Assembly (NCBI RefSeq): GCF_003815915.1
Contig: NZ_CP033929.1
Location: 2,542,001 to 2,606,000 of the forward strand
From: Chryseobacterium indoltheticum
GTDB lineage: Bacteria; Bacteroidota; Bacteroidia; Flavobacteriales; Weeksellaceae
Length of the DNA: 64,000 nt
Reading direction: 5' to 3'
In this document: positions 51,657 through 60,486 of the stretch, in pieces
How positions within the stretch are numbered: position 1 is the stretch's first letter
Layout: every line of letters starts with the position of its first letter
Program-made: the position numbers and the translations under genes
Notes under the pieces: generated by a model
The model's database searches: none
Told to the model about the DNA's origin: nothing
What the model saw: the letters and a program-made list of their open reading frames with translations, nothing else

Positions 51657-53594
51657 TTATGCTTGGTACTCAACTGCTGTTTTTGAAGCTTCTTTAAAGT
51701 AAGCTACAAAATCTTCAACACTCATTACTCCAAGATCTCCTTCTCCACGTCTTCTTACAGAAATTGTGCCATCCTTTTCTTCATTTTCGCCCACTACAAT
51801 CATGAATGGAATCTTCTTCAATTCGGCATCACGGATTTTTTTACCCGTCTTTTCATTTCTGTCATCAATCAGACCGCTAATATCGTGATTTTCTAAAAGT
51901 TGTGAAACTTTTTTAGCATAATCTACATATTTTTCACTGATTGGTAATATGGTAAACTGATCTGGAGCCAGCCACAATGGGAAATCTCCGGCAGTATTTT
52001 CTAATAAGATTGCGATGAAACGTTCCATAGAACCAAACGGTGCTCTGTGAATCATCACTGGTCTGTGCTTCTCGTTATCACTTCCTATGTAAGTAAGATC
52101 GAATCTTTCAGGCAGATTATAATCAACCTGAATAGTTCCTAACTGCCATTTTCTTCCTAAAGCATCTTTCACCATGAAATCTAACTTAGGACCGTAGAAT
52201 GCAGCTTCGCCATATTCTGTAACGGTATTCAGTCCTTTTTCTCTGGCTGCAGTTACGATTGCATTTTCTGCTTTTTCCCAGTTTTCATCAGTTCCGATAT
52301 ACTTTTCTTTGTTATCAGGATCTCTTAATGATATCTGAGCTGTAAAGTCTGCAAATCCAAGTGAGCCGAAAACATAAAGAACCAAATCAATCGTTTTCTT
52401 AAACTCATCCATCAACTGATCCGGAGTACAGAAAAGGTGTGCATCATCCTGAGTAAACCCACGAACTCTCGTTAAGCCGTGAAGTTCACCACTTTGCTCA
52501 TATCTGTAAACCGTACCGAATTCTGCATATCTTTTTGGCAAATCTCTGTAGCTCCATTGTGAAGTTTTGTAAATCTCACAATGATGCGGACAGTTCATTG
52601 GCTTCAGCATAAATTCTTCCCCTTCATTCGGAGTTTTAATCGGCTGAAAGCTATCTGCTCCATATTTATCCCAGTGTCCTGAAGTTACATATAATTCTTT
52701 AGCTCCGATGTGAGGAGACATTACAAATTCGTACCCTCCTTTTTTCTGAGCATCAGAAAGGAAATTTTCCAATTTTTTTCTCAAAGCTGTACCTTTTGGT
52801 AACCAAAGTGGTAAACCCGCACCTACTTTTTCTGAGAAAGCAAAAATTCCTAATTCTTTACCTAATTTTCTGTGATCTCTTCTTTTTGCCTCTTCTAATA
52901 ACTCAAGATACTCAGTCAGTTCTTTCTGTTTTGGGAAAGAAATACCGTATACTCTTGTTAACTGAGGATTTTTCTCATTTCCTCTCCAATATGCTCCTGC
53001 AGCATTTAAGATTTTCATTGCTTTCACAATTCCTGTAGTTGGAATGTGACCGCCACGACAAAGATCTGTGAAGTTATCGTGTGTCACAAAAGTGATTTCT
53101 CCATCATTAAGATTAGAAATCAATTCTACTTTGTAAGGATTGTCTGCATACGTTTTTAAAGCTTCTTCTTTAGAAACAGGATACAATGAGAACGTTGATC
53201 CTTTTTTAGCATTTTCTAAAACCTTTTTTTCGATTTTTTCAAAATCTTTTTCAGATAAAGTTTCGTCACCAAAATCTACATCATAATAAAAACCGCTTTC
53301 AATTGCAGGACCAATCGTTAACTTAGCATTAGGATAAAATTCAAGGATAGCCTGCGCCAAAAGGTGAGCAGAAGAGTGCCAGAAGGCCTTCTTACCAAGA
53401 TCATCATTCCATGTCAAAAGCTGTACCTTTGAATCTGTGGTTATAGGCGTGGTAATTTCGACTTGTGTGCCGTTTACAACTGCGGAAATGGTATTTCTAG
53501 CCAATCCCTCGCTTATAGATTTTGCCACATCCAAAGGAGTCGTTGCTCCTTCAAATTCTCTGACGCTATTGTCTGGAAGTGTAATTTTTATCAT
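51657..53594 (-). CDS. thrS: Threonyl-tRNA synthetase
   Basis: A 645-residue class II synthetase that charges tRNA-Thr. A TGS domain (residues 1-62, [19 protein letters not shown]) is followed by the editing domain with [11 protein letters not shown] near 73-83 and CRGGH near 180, the catalytic core with the zinc Cys in [15 protein letters not shown] near 335 and [21 protein letters not shown] near 365, and the anticodon-binding domain. The length is typical. It leads thrS-infC-rpmI-rplT, a common bacterial order. Confidence 0.97.
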   Translation of the reverse strand: MIKITLPDNSVREFEGATTPLDVAKSISEGLARNTISAVVNGTQVEITTPITTDSKVQLLTWNDDLGKKAFWHSSAHLLAQAILEFYPNAKLTIGPAIESGFYYDVDFGDETLSEKDFEKIEKKVLENAKKGSTFSLYPVSKEEALKTYADNPYKVELISNLNDGEITFVTHDNFTDLCRGGHIPTTGIVKAMKILNAAGAYWRGNEKNPQLTRVYGISFPKQKELTEYLELLEEAKRRDHRKLGKELGIFAFSEKVGAGLPLWLPKGTALRKKLENFLSDAQKKGGYEFVMSPHIGAKELYVTSGHWDKYGADSFQPIKTPNEGEEFMLKPMNCPHHCEIYKTSQWSYRDLPKRYAEFGTVYRYEQSGELHGLTRVRGFTQDDAHLFCTPDQLMDEFKKTIDLVLYVFGSLGFADFTAQISLRDPDNKEKYIGTDENWEKAENAIVTAAREKGLNTVTEYGEAAFYGPKLDFMVKDALGRKWQLGTIQVDYNLPERFDLTYIGSDNEKHRPVMIHRAPFGSMERFIAILLENTAGDFPLWLAPDQFTILPISEKYVDYAKKVSQLLENHDISGLIDDRNEKTGKKIRDAELKKIPFMIVVGENEEKDGTISVRRRGEGDLGVMSVEDFVAYFKEASKTAVEYQA

Positions 53595-53618
53595 TGTTTA
53601 CTAAGAAATTTTAAGTTG

Positions 53619-53626
53619 CAAAAATA
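53619..53626 (-). promoter_or_regulatory. Promoter -7 box for thrS
   Basis: Minus-strand TATTTTTG; the start near 53613 leaves about 19 bases of leader, too short for a T-box or classical thrS operator. Confidence 0.5.
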
Positions 53627-53751
53627 CGCTTTTTTTACGTCTTTAAGAAATCGTAGAACGATAATTCACAAAAAATACAATTTATTTTAAATTTTCACGT
53701 TAACGATTCCTTTCTATAATCAAACATTGGAGTCTTATCCGATGATATGAA

Positions 53752-53875
53752 ATCGTGAGAGTCTGCTGAAAGTTGCAGCCCGACCTGAACGAAGCTCATT
53801 TTTTGTGTGCTGAAAAATTCCGTTAAGACTACAATGTATGCAAAAAATAGCGGGAGTGGTGGGCGGAAATTGCTG
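53752..53875 (+). repeat. Candidate second, degenerate copy of the GC-rich element
   Basis: Read on the plus strand it has CGTGAGAGT at the start, then GCAGCCCGACC (the element at 50757 has GAGCCCGACC), a long hairpin of GCTCATTTTTTG (53794-53805) with CAAAAAATAGC (53841-53851), and GGTGGGCGG at the end. Order and wording parallel the 50757-50887 element in opposite orientation, but the match is partial. Confidence 0.4.
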
Positions 53876-53879
53876 CCAT

Positions 53880-53910
53880 AAAAAAAAAACACCAAGCTTT
53901 CACTTGATGT
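53880..53910 (-). terminator. Terminator overlapping the end of the 53900 gene
   Basis: On the minus strand ACATCAAG and CTTGGTGT pair (one G-U) with a 6-base loop, then a run of ten or more T. The left arm includes the last sense codons. Confidence 0.82.
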
Positions 53911-54085
53911 TATCTGTTTTTCCTGACTGGTTGTTTTTAGAAGATTTTTGAACATCTTCCTTATCAACATCGGATGGATTTTGTTTTTCTGAAGAAGCCG
54001 GAATATCACGGAAGTCTTCATTTTGTTTTTTGGTTTCTGCTGAGTTAGCAGATTCTTTCTTTTTGTTATCGTCTTTTGAGTCCAT
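53900..54085 (-). CDS. Small hydrophilic hypothetical protein
   Basis: A 61-residue, very polar protein (Lys, Glu, Asp, Ser, Asn, Gln make up most residues; no Trp, Tyr, Cys or Leu; a single Phe). It is likely disordered. It starts 12 bp after the DUF4230 gene and ends in a terminator, so it looks like a genuine last gene of that operon, though low complexity makes function unreadable. Confidence 0.6.
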   Translation of the reverse strand: MDSKDDNKKKESANSAETKKQNEDFRDIPASSEKQNPSDVDKEDVQKSSKNNQSGKTDNIK

Positions 54086-54097
54086 AATTTTGAATTT

Positions 54098-54703
54098 TTA
54101 GAGTCCAAGAACACCGATTTTGCCGGTTTGATCTTCTATCTTATAATTCAAAGCCTTTGCCAAAACGAAAATACTATTAAGATTTTCCATTAATTGTTGA
54201 TGACCTTCGCTTCTCAATTTGTTCTGATCTACAGATTTCACAGCTGTTTGCTTTGCTTTTTGCTGTACATTTTTGATATCTTTTTCAGAAATCCTGTTGA
54301 TAAAAGAATCGTCTAACGACTGTATTTCTACACTTGGCGTAATTCTGATATCAGCATTAGGAAGTTCTCTGATAATTAATTTCTTATTAATAGAATCTAC
54401 TTCTATTTTCATCTTATTCAGATCATAAGAAACCTGTGCATTGGTCTTTGTATAAGTAATAACGCTGTTACTCGTCATTTCTTTCCCTAAAAACTCATAG
54501 CCGAATTTGGTTTTCTGCATGGCGGAAAAATCCTGTTCCAAAACAACCATTTTATTCATTTTGGAGATCTGATTGGTCAGAATATAATAATCGGATTTTT
54601 CAGTTTTTTCGCTTACCTTAAAACAAGACCTGAAACTGAAAAACAGAATCAGCATCAAAAGAATGCCCGCAACAAATGGAATAATTAATTTTAGATTTCT
54701 CAA
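54098..54703 (-). CDS. DUF4230 membrane-anchored protein
   Basis: A 201-residue protein with one N-terminal membrane helix (about residues 7-25, LIIPFVAGILLMLILFFSF) and a DUF4230 domain outside: KMNKMVVLEQDFSAMQKTKFGYEF, NAQVSYDLNKMKIEVDSINKKLIIRELPNADIRITPSVEI, and a helical end. Function is unknown. It starts at TTG overlapping the previous stop as TTGA, so it is translated with the thioredoxin-fold gene. Confidence 0.8.
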   Translation of the reverse strand: MRNLKLIIPFVAGILLMLILFFSFRSCFKVSEKTEKSDYYILTNQISKMNKMVVLEQDFSAMQKTKFGYEFLGKEMTSNSVITYTKTNAQVSYDLNKMKIEVDSINKKLIIRELPNADIRITPSVEIQSLDDSFINRISEKDIKNVQQKAKQTAVKSVDQNKLRSEGHQQLMENLNSIFVLAKALNYKIEDQTGKIGVLGL

Positions 54704-55296
54704 TTTTCTTTTTTAAATATTTCTCTGATTACCGACTTGTCATCTTTTTTTAAGATTTCTACAAGGTCTCTTTCTACGTAACCTGTCGTCGGCATTTCTA
54801 TCATTCTTCCAATTTCCTTGCCATATTTTTCGACAATAATTGTAGGAACTTTAGAAACATTATATTTTACTTCATCACCTGTAGGAGATTCTTTTTTACG
54901 GTTAACCGCAATGATCGTCAATCTGTTGTCGGGATATTTTACCTCATCCAAAATTTTCATCAATCTCGGAAAATCTCTATGACTGTCTTCACACCAGGTT
55001 CCGATAAAAACAATCAGATTATAAGAATTGATATTATTTTTTTTCAGTTCTCCAACAGCTTTTTGATCTAAAGCGTATTCATTAAATTCTTTTGTATACC
55101 ATTCTGAATACGGCTCTTTCACAAACTGATCCTTAAGTTGGTGTCCCAAAAGCATTTTTCCGTCATTGGTTGTTTCCACCTCTCTGTTTACTACGACTTT
55201 CTGAGCATTATACTGCTGCATAGCCAAAGTAAGAACTGAAAAGGTAAAAATATTGGTGATGATTTTTTTGCAAATCATATTTCTATTATTTTTCAT
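54700..55296 (-). CDS. Exported thioredoxin-fold protein with a CxxS site
   Basis: A 198-residue protein with an N-terminal signal (MICKKIITNIFTFSVLTLA) and a thioredoxin fold: NLIVFIGTWCEDSHRDFPRLMKILDEV near residues 92-118 and a cis-Pro region VSKVPTIIVEKYGKEIGRM near 150-168. The active site is CEDS, with the second redox cysteine replaced by Ser, so it is unlikely to be a simple oxidase or reductase; monothiol isomerase, binding or peroxidase-like roles are possible. It may start at the internal Met7. Confidence 0.8.
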   Translation of the reverse strand: MKNNRNMICKKIITNIFTFSVLTLAMQQYNAQKVVVNREVETTNDGKMLLGHQLKDQFVKEPYSEWYTKEFNEYALDQKAVGELKKNNINSYNLIVFIGTWCEDSHRDFPRLMKILDEVKYPDNRLTIIAVNRKKESPTGDEVKYNVSKVPTIIVEKYGKEIGRMIEMPTTGYVERDLVEILKKDDKSVIREIFKKEN

Positions 55297-55322
55297 TGTA
55301 TTTGTGAATCTTTTATTTCATA

Positions 55323-55790
55323 TTAATTTTCGATAATTTTTTTTAAGTCAGCAGGCGAGTAGTATTTATTTTTCAATACTTTATGGTCTGCTTTTCTGTA
55401 GACATTGAATTTTTCTCCGGATTTTTCATAGAAAGATTCGACATCTTTTGCTGCATAAAATTCTACTGTTTCATTTGCCTGTTCTTCATTATCGCAAGCT
55501 TTAGACATATTAGAACGCTGCACTTCGTTGAATAATTCTACAAACTTGTCACCCAATCCGAATTCTAAAACCGCGCCACTCAAAACATACTGCAAATCAC
55601 ACAAAGCATCAGCAATTTCTACAATATCGTTATCGGCAATAGCTTGTTTTAATTCATTTAATTCTTCCTGCAAAAGTTCAACTCTCAAATTACATCTTTC
55701 TTGAGAAGGAATTTGTGGAGTATCTAAAATAGGGGCTTTAAAAGTGGTGTGGAATTCTGCTACTTGGTTCAGGCTGTCAATTTTATCCAT
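55323..55790 (-). CDS. MazG-like nucleotide pyrophosphohydrolase
   Basis: A 155-residue all-alpha NTP-PPase superfamily protein. Metal-binding acidic motifs are RVELLQEELNELKQAIADND near residues 36-55 and EIADALCDLQYVLSGAVLEFG near 58-78. It resembles the phage/bacterial MazG-like group that hydrolyses (d)NTPs to monophosphates, perhaps for house-cleaning. It heads the operon with the thioredoxin-fold and DUF4230 genes and has a -7 box upstream. Confidence 0.85.
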   Translation of the reverse strand: MDKIDSLNQVAEFHTTFKAPILDTPQIPSQERCNLRVELLQEELNELKQAIADNDIVEIADALCDLQYVLSGAVLEFGLGDKFVELFNEVQRSNMSKACDNEEQANETVEFYAAKDVESFYEKSGEKFNVYRKADHKVLKNKYYSPADLKKIIEN

Positions 55791-55808
55791 GAAATTTTTT
55801 ATTTAGGG

Positions 55809-55816
55809 CAAATATA
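55809..55816 (-). promoter_or_regulatory. Promoter -7 box for the MazG-like operon
   Basis: Minus-strand TATATTTG; predicted start near 55803, about 13 bases before the ATG. Confidence 0.55.
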
Positions 55817-55890
55817 AAAATTAGGAATGAGAAAATATGATTGATTGAGGTTTAAATTAACGTACTCAATAAAGTTGCGAGATACGAGAT

Positions 55891-55937
55891 AGGATTAATA
55901 CGAGTTTTAAATCTCGAAACCCGAAACTCGAAATCCT
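55891..55937. repeat. Nested inverted repeat
   Basis: AGGATT (55891) pairs with AATCCT (55932), enclosing CGAGTTT (55901) with AAACTCG (55924). The words GCGAGATACGAGAT just before resemble decayed repeat debris common in these genomes. Confidence 0.45.
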
Positions 55938-55940
55938 AAA

Positions 55941-55972
55941 TAAAAAAAAGGCCGCCCGTTTCCGAGCAGCCT
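55941..55972 (-). terminator. Terminator of the reprolysin-like protease gene
   Basis: On the minus strand AGGCTGCTCG and CGGGCGGCCT pair over 10 bp (two G-U) with a GAAA loop, then a T run. Confidence 0.88.
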
Positions 55973-56002
55973 AAAAAGATCTAAAGTTTAATTGAGAGGA
56001 AG

Positions 56003-58933
56003 TTAGTTTTTAATAAATCGCTTAGAAACTTCGCCCACCTGAATTACGTAAGCACCTTTTACAAGACCGCTTACATTCACTGAGCCTCCTTTGAGTTTTC
56101 CTGAATTGATTAGTTTTCCACCCATATCGAAGATTTTATAATCTTCACTATTTGTATTTGAAACATTTAAAATGTCTCTTGCAGGATTTGGATACAATTT
56201 AATATCCGTCATGAGATCTTTCGTGTCAAAATCTTCACCTCTTCCGGATGAAACAATATTTAAAGTATAATCTTCAACCTGTCCGTAAGTATAAGAACCG
56301 CAAGAAGATGAAGGAACAGAACTGTATTGCATCATTACCCTCATTCTCGTATTACCAAGAGTTGCTGTTGACGGAATTGTAATTGATCCTGTTACCGGAC
56401 TTGTCTGTGAACCTGTTTTCGTCCAGGCCAATTCTCCACTATCTGTAAAGTCACCATCTTTATTGTAATCAATGTAAACTGCATAAGCTTCGTTATATTT
56501 AGTTGAAGTCCAAACCGGAGTTACAGAAATCGTATAAGCTGAACCTCGTGTAACATTGGTGGAAACTGAAGTAAAGTTTTCGTAACCAGAAGTTCCTGTT
56601 GAAGTATTATTAATCGTTCCGAATTTTACATTCCCGATTCTTTCATCCGATGTATTGGTTGATGTTGCCGAACAATAAGTAACCGAGCTTCCAGCAAGAG
56701 TTGTCACAGAAACTGTATTGCTTGAAACAGAATTATTTCCTGCCGCATCTTTAGCTTTAACGGTAAAACTGTACGTCGTAGAAGGCGTTAAACTTGTTAC
56801 GGTATAAGAAGTAGAAGTTGTAGAACCAACCAATGAAGCACCCTGATAAACATCATAACCTGTTACAGCAACATTATCTGTAGCGCCCGACCAAGAAAGA
56901 TTCGTGCTTGAAGAAGTAGTTCCTGAAGCTGCTAAAGTTGGAGCCGTCGGTGGAGTAGTATCAGAAGTTCCTGAACCTGCATTTACCGTAATATTTGCAT
57001 TGTTTACATCAAAGAAAATATGATTTGAACCCTTTACCATAATTCTTCCTGTAGTCGTAGACGAATTTGGAATAACTACCGCCTGAGAACCATCGTTTGG
57101 AGTTCCTGAAAGTAGAGTCGTCCATGTATTTCCGCTGTCTGTAGACCAAAGAATATCTACGTTTGCAGCATTTACGCCGTTTGCTGTAGTTCCGGCAACA
57201 TTCCAGGTTATTGTTTGAGAAGTTCCTCCCGAATAAGTTGTTGCTGTATTTTGAGAACTTACACTGAATGGACCTGCAGTTCCGTTAACAGTAATTACCG
57301 CATCATCAGAATTATTTCCAGAACCTCCAGCTCTGTTATCACGAACTGTGAATCTAAAATTATAAGTTCTTGCAACGTTTGATAATGCTTCAACAGTAAT
57401 TTCTGAGCCAGCTGTTGTTGTCGCACCCGTTAAAACAGAAGCCATTCTTGGGAAATATCTTGTAGGAGTTGTTTGTGGAGTCCACGATCTGAACGTTGGC
57501 CCTGTTGCTTTTGTAGCACTTGCCGCTGAACTCGCTCCGGTTTGAGAAGAAGATGCATTATTCATCTGTTCCCAGATATAAGTAAGAGCATCTCCGTTTG
57601 CATCAGTTCCAGCACCGGTTAGCATAAATGGAGTTCCTTTCGGAATGGTATAATCTGCACCTGCATTTGCTGTTGGTACTGAGTTTCCTGTACTCGTACT
57701 TGTAGGACAGGTTTTAGCCTTAATATTATCTGTAATCTGCTGAATACTTACTGCATGAAAAAAAGAATCTGAGTGCGCCTGAATATCCTGACTTGTAATT
57801 CCAGCATATCCCATAATAGTCGATCCGGAACCAGGTTCCATATTAACTCCGGTTCCTTCATTACTCATTGAGAATGTATGATTTCCACCAAACTGATGAC
57901 CCAATTCGTGAGCTACATAATCGATATCAAAATTATCTCCCGAAGGGATTGCATCTGCCGGAGAAGTATAACCACTTCCTTTTGATCCGTTCACACAAAC
58001 ACAGCCGATGCAGCCTGCATTTCCGCCACCTCCGGAAGCTCCGAATAAATGCCCAACATCGTAATTAGCTTCACCAATTACTGAAGTTAAGGTCGATTGA
58101 AGCTGAGAATTCCAGCTGCTCATTCCTGAAGCTGCAGAATAAGGATCCGTAGAAGCGCTGGTGTAAATTACAGCGTCATTATTGGCAATTAAGACCATTC
58201 TCGCCGAAAAGTCTTTTTCAAAAACTCCGTTTACACGGGTCATTGTATTGTTCATTGCCGCTAAAGCAAGTGCTTTTGTCCCTCCAAAATAGGTCGTGTA
58301 TTCTCCTGTGGAAGACAAAGCTAATCTGAATGTTCGTAGTTTTGCATCATCTGCATTGGGTCTTGCTGCAAGATTATCTGTGCTCGAAATTCCTTTCTGA
58401 GCAACATCAATTACTGTACATTCAAACTTATTAAGATCATCTTTTTTGTCCGATTTTCTGTAAACGACATAGGTTGAAAGATCTTTTGTATAAGGCTCAA
58501 TAAAAACCGCAGACTTATCACCGTAAATTTCCATAGAAGATAAACCCAATGGAGAAATACTGAAATACACTGTAGAATTTGAATCTCCCAGACCTTCACC
58601 AACGTAAGATTTGATATCCGGATACTTCGCAGCCAATTGAGGATCGAAATTGGAATTTTCCCTTACTTTGAAATGTTCCAATTTGCCATCAGAATTTGGG
58701 AAAGAAATGATAATGTCTGATTTTTCGCCAACAGCCAATCTTTTTGGAGCTTTTGCCAAAGCATTTTTCAATCCGTCAATATCTAAACTATAGATCTTCG
58801 GATTGTTGATTGTTGATTTGTTTTCAAAAATTTCTGAATTTGTTTTTTTAGAACTTTCAGACCAAAGACGGTCTGTCTGAGCGAATGAAATGCCTGAAAC
58901 CAGCATTCCAATCACCAATAGTTGTTTTTTCAT
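56003..58933 (-). CDS. Secreted reprolysin-like metalloprotease with FN3, GEVED and type IX sorting domains
   Basis: A 976-residue exported protease. A signal peptide ends ISFAQ (about residue 19); a propeptide-like region precedes the metzincin domain with zinc motif HELGHQFGGNH near 341 and the Met-turn GSTIMGYAG near 370. Later come a beta-sandwich part, an FN3 domain (about 650-745, TAPTLAASGTTSSSTNLSWSG), a GEVED domain (near 760-890, YIDYNKDGDFTDSGE) and a Por sorting domain (KLYPNPARDILNV to the end). It should be released by the type IX system to degrade proteins outside the cell. Confidence 0.93.
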   Translation of the reverse strand: MKKQLLVIGMLVSGISFAQTDRLWSESSKKTNSEIFENKSTINNPKIYSLDIDGLKNALAKAPKRLAVGEKSDIIISFPNSDGKLEHFKVRENSNFDPQLAAKYPDIKSYVGEGLGDSNSTVYFSISPLGLSSMEIYGDKSAVFIEPYTKDLSTYVVYRKSDKKDDLNKFECTVIDVAQKGISSTDNLAARPNADDAKLRTFRLALSSTGEYTTYFGGTKALALAAMNNTMTRVNGVFEKDFSARMVLIANNDAVIYTSASTDPYSAASGMSSWNSQLQSTLTSVIGEANYDVGHLFGASGGGGNAGCIGCVCVNGSKGSGYTSPADAIPSGDNFDIDYVAHELGHQFGGNHTFSMSNEGTGVNMEPGSGSTIMGYAGITSQDIQAHSDSFFHAVSIQQITDNIKAKTCPTSTSTGNSVPTANAGADYTIPKGTPFMLTGAGTDANGDALTYIWEQMNNASSSQTGASSAASATKATGPTFRSWTPQTTPTRYFPRMASVLTGATTTAGSEITVEALSNVARTYNFRFTVRDNRAGGSGNNSDDAVITVNGTAGPFSVSSQNTATTYSGGTSQTITWNVAGTTANGVNAANVDILWSTDSGNTWTTLLSGTPNDGSQAVVIPNSSTTTGRIMVKGSNHIFFDVNNANITVNAGSGTSDTTPPTAPTLAASGTTSSSTNLSWSGATDNVAVTGYDVYQGASLVGSTTSTSYTVTSLTPSTTYSFTVKAKDAAGNNSVSSNTVSVTTLAGSSVTYCSATSTNTSDERIGNVKFGTINNTSTGTSGYENFTSVSTNVTRGSAYTISVTPVWTSTKYNEAYAVYIDYNKDGDFTDSGELAWTKTGSQTSPVTGSITIPSTATLGNTRMRVMMQYSSVPSSSCGSYTYGQVEDYTLNIVSSGRGEDFDTKDLMTDIKLYPNPARDILNVSNTNSEDYKIFDMGGKLINSGKLKGGSVNVSGLVKGAYVIQVGEVSKRFIKN

Positions 58934-58960
58934 ATATTATCTATTTTGATTTTGGAATAT

Positions 58961-58995
58961 CAAAGCTAATAAAAATTATATTATGAAAAACAAAA
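58961..58995 (-). promoter_or_regulatory. Promoter for the metalloprotease gene
   Basis: Minus strand: TTTTG (58995-58991), 22 bp, TAGCTTTG (58968-58961); predicted start about 22 bases before the ATG. Confidence 0.55.
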
Positions 58996-59088
58996 TTATT
59001 TAAGAAAATTTTAGATATTTAATTTAATAAATTATGCAATGCATTGAATAAACAATATATCATTATGAAAATACTTACATAAAATAAA

Positions 59089-59117
59089 AATAGCACACGT
59101 AAATTACGTATGCTATT
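59089..59117 (-). terminator. Terminator of the acyl-CoA dehydrogenase gene
   Basis: On the minus strand AATAGCATACGT and ACGTGTGCTATT pair over 12 bp (one G-U) with a 5-base loop, followed by T residues. Confidence 0.85.
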
Positions 59118-59154
59118 CCTTTATATTAATTTTAAGGTAAATTAACCCAAAAAA

Positions 59155-60294
59155 TTATTTTGTGATATCTCTACCGATAACCATTCTCTGAATTTCTGAA
59201 GTACCTTCACCAATCGTACAAAGCTTAGAATCTCTGTAGTATTTCTCAGCCGGGAAATCTTTTGTATACCCGTAACCTCCAAAAATCTGAACTGCATTGT
59301 TAGAAATTCTAACACATGCCTCAGAAGCATACAATTTTGCCATTGCCCCTTCTTTTGTCATTTTCTGTTTTGCATTTTTCAGCGTAGAAGCTCTCTGGAT
59401 CAATAATTCTGCTGCATCAATTTCTGTTGCCATATCAGCCAACATAAAGTTGATCGCCTGGAATTCTGAAATAGATTTTCCGAACTGTTTTCTTTCTTTA
59501 GCATATTTTAATGCCGCTTTATAAGCTCCTCTTGCAGTTCCTAAACTTAACGCAGCAATAGAAATTCTACCACCGTCAAGAATTTTCATCGCCTGTTTGA
59601 AACCTTCACCAACTTCACCTAAACGATTCGCATCTGAAACACGAACGTTGTCAAAAATAAGTTCTGCCGTTTCTGAAGCTCTCATCCCAAGTTTGTTTTC
59701 TTTTTTACCTGAAGTAAAACCAGCCATTCCTTTTTCTAAAACGAAAGCAGTAGAATTATTTTTAGCTCCAATTTCTCCAGTTCTAGTCATTACAACAGCG
59801 ATATCACCAGAAATTGCATGAGTGATAAAGTTTTTAGCTCCGTTGATTATCCACTCGTCACCATCTTTTACAGCTGTAGTAGACATCCCTCCAGAATCTG
59901 ATCCTGTATTGTGCTCTGTAAGCCCCCAAGCTCCTATTACTTTACCGGTAGCTAACTGTGGAAGCCATTTGTTTCTTTGTTCTTCATTTCCAAATTCATA
60001 GATATGATTGGTACACAATGAATTGTGTGCCGCAACTGATAATCCAATTGAAGGATCTACCTGAGAAATTTCATCCAGAATAGCAACATATTCGTGATAG
60101 CCAAGACCAGAACCACCATATTCTTCAGGAATCACAATTCCCATAAATCCCATGTCACCTAACTGGTGAAATAGCTCTTTAGGAAAAGTCTGACTTTCGT
60201 CCCACTCCATAATATTGGGTCTGATATTCTTTTCAGCAAATTCCTTTGCTGTTTCCGCGATCATTTTGATGTTGTTAATCGTTTCTGTGTTCAT
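59155..60294 (-). CDS. Acyl-CoA dehydrogenase
   Basis: A 379-residue FAD enzyme that oxidises acyl-CoA to enoyl-CoA in fatty or branched-chain acid breakdown. It shows GIVIPEEYGGSGLGYHEYVAILDEIS near residues 49-74, GAWGLTEHNTGSDSGGMSTTA (FAD region) near 122-142, and the C-terminal QIFGGYGYTKDFPAEKYYRDSK followed by the catalytic-Glu segment TIGEGTSEIQRMVIGRDI. ATG 60294 is chosen because the alternative at 60318 lies in the promoter. Chain-length preference is not predictable; short-chain types look most similar. Confidence 0.93.
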   Translation of the reverse strand: MNTETINNIKMIAETAKEFAEKNIRPNIMEWDESQTFPKELFHQLGDMGFMGIVIPEEYGGSGLGYHEYVAILDEISQVDPSIGLSVAAHNSLCTNHIYEFGNEEQRNKWLPQLATGKVIGAWGLTEHNTGSDSGGMSTTAVKDGDEWIINGAKNFITHAISGDIAVVMTRTGEIGAKNNSTAFVLEKGMAGFTSGKKENKLGMRASETAELIFDNVRVSDANRLGEVGEGFKQAMKILDGGRISIAALSLGTARGAYKAALKYAKERKQFGKSISEFQAINFMLADMATEIDAAELLIQRASTLKNAKQKMTKEGAMAKLYASEACVRISNNAVQIFGGYGYTKDFPAEKYYRDSKLCTIGEGTSEIQRMVIGRDITK

Positions 60295-60315
60295 ATTACA
60301 TGTATAGTTATGTCC

Positions 60316-60323
60316 CAAAGATA
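60316..60323 (-). promoter_or_regulatory. Promoter -7 box for the acyl-CoA dehydrogenase gene
   Basis: Minus-strand TATCTTTG; the start near 60310 leaves about 16 bases before ATG 60294. Confidence 0.55.
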
Positions 60324-60486
60324 CTTAAATTGCCGAAATACGAAAATATTTTGTTTTGAAGATAAGTTGCAGCAAATAAGTAATTAATTGTCAGTAAATT
60401 AAATTTAAATTGTTAATAATATATTAATCTCAGTAATTAGCATTCCGCATGTTTATTTCTTACTTTAGCTATCCAATTTTTCACCC

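Larger units (their letters stand above)
53595..53899. other. 305-bp spacer upstream of thrS
   Basis: Contains the thrS -7 box, a candidate degenerate GC-rich repeat (53752-53875) and the terminator of the 53900 gene. A long open frame on the minus strand here is judged spurious. Confidence 0.6.

Noticed and set aside
53595..53640. T-box or thrS operator in the thrS leader
   Set aside because: The predicted leader is only about 19 bases, and no specifier loop or tRNA-Thr mimic is seen.
53695..54114. 139-codon open frame on the minus strand upstream of thrS
   Set aside because: It overlaps the better-supported 61-residue gene and the DUF4230 end in another frame, crosses a terminator hairpin and a repeat-like element, and has no family-like composition or start context.
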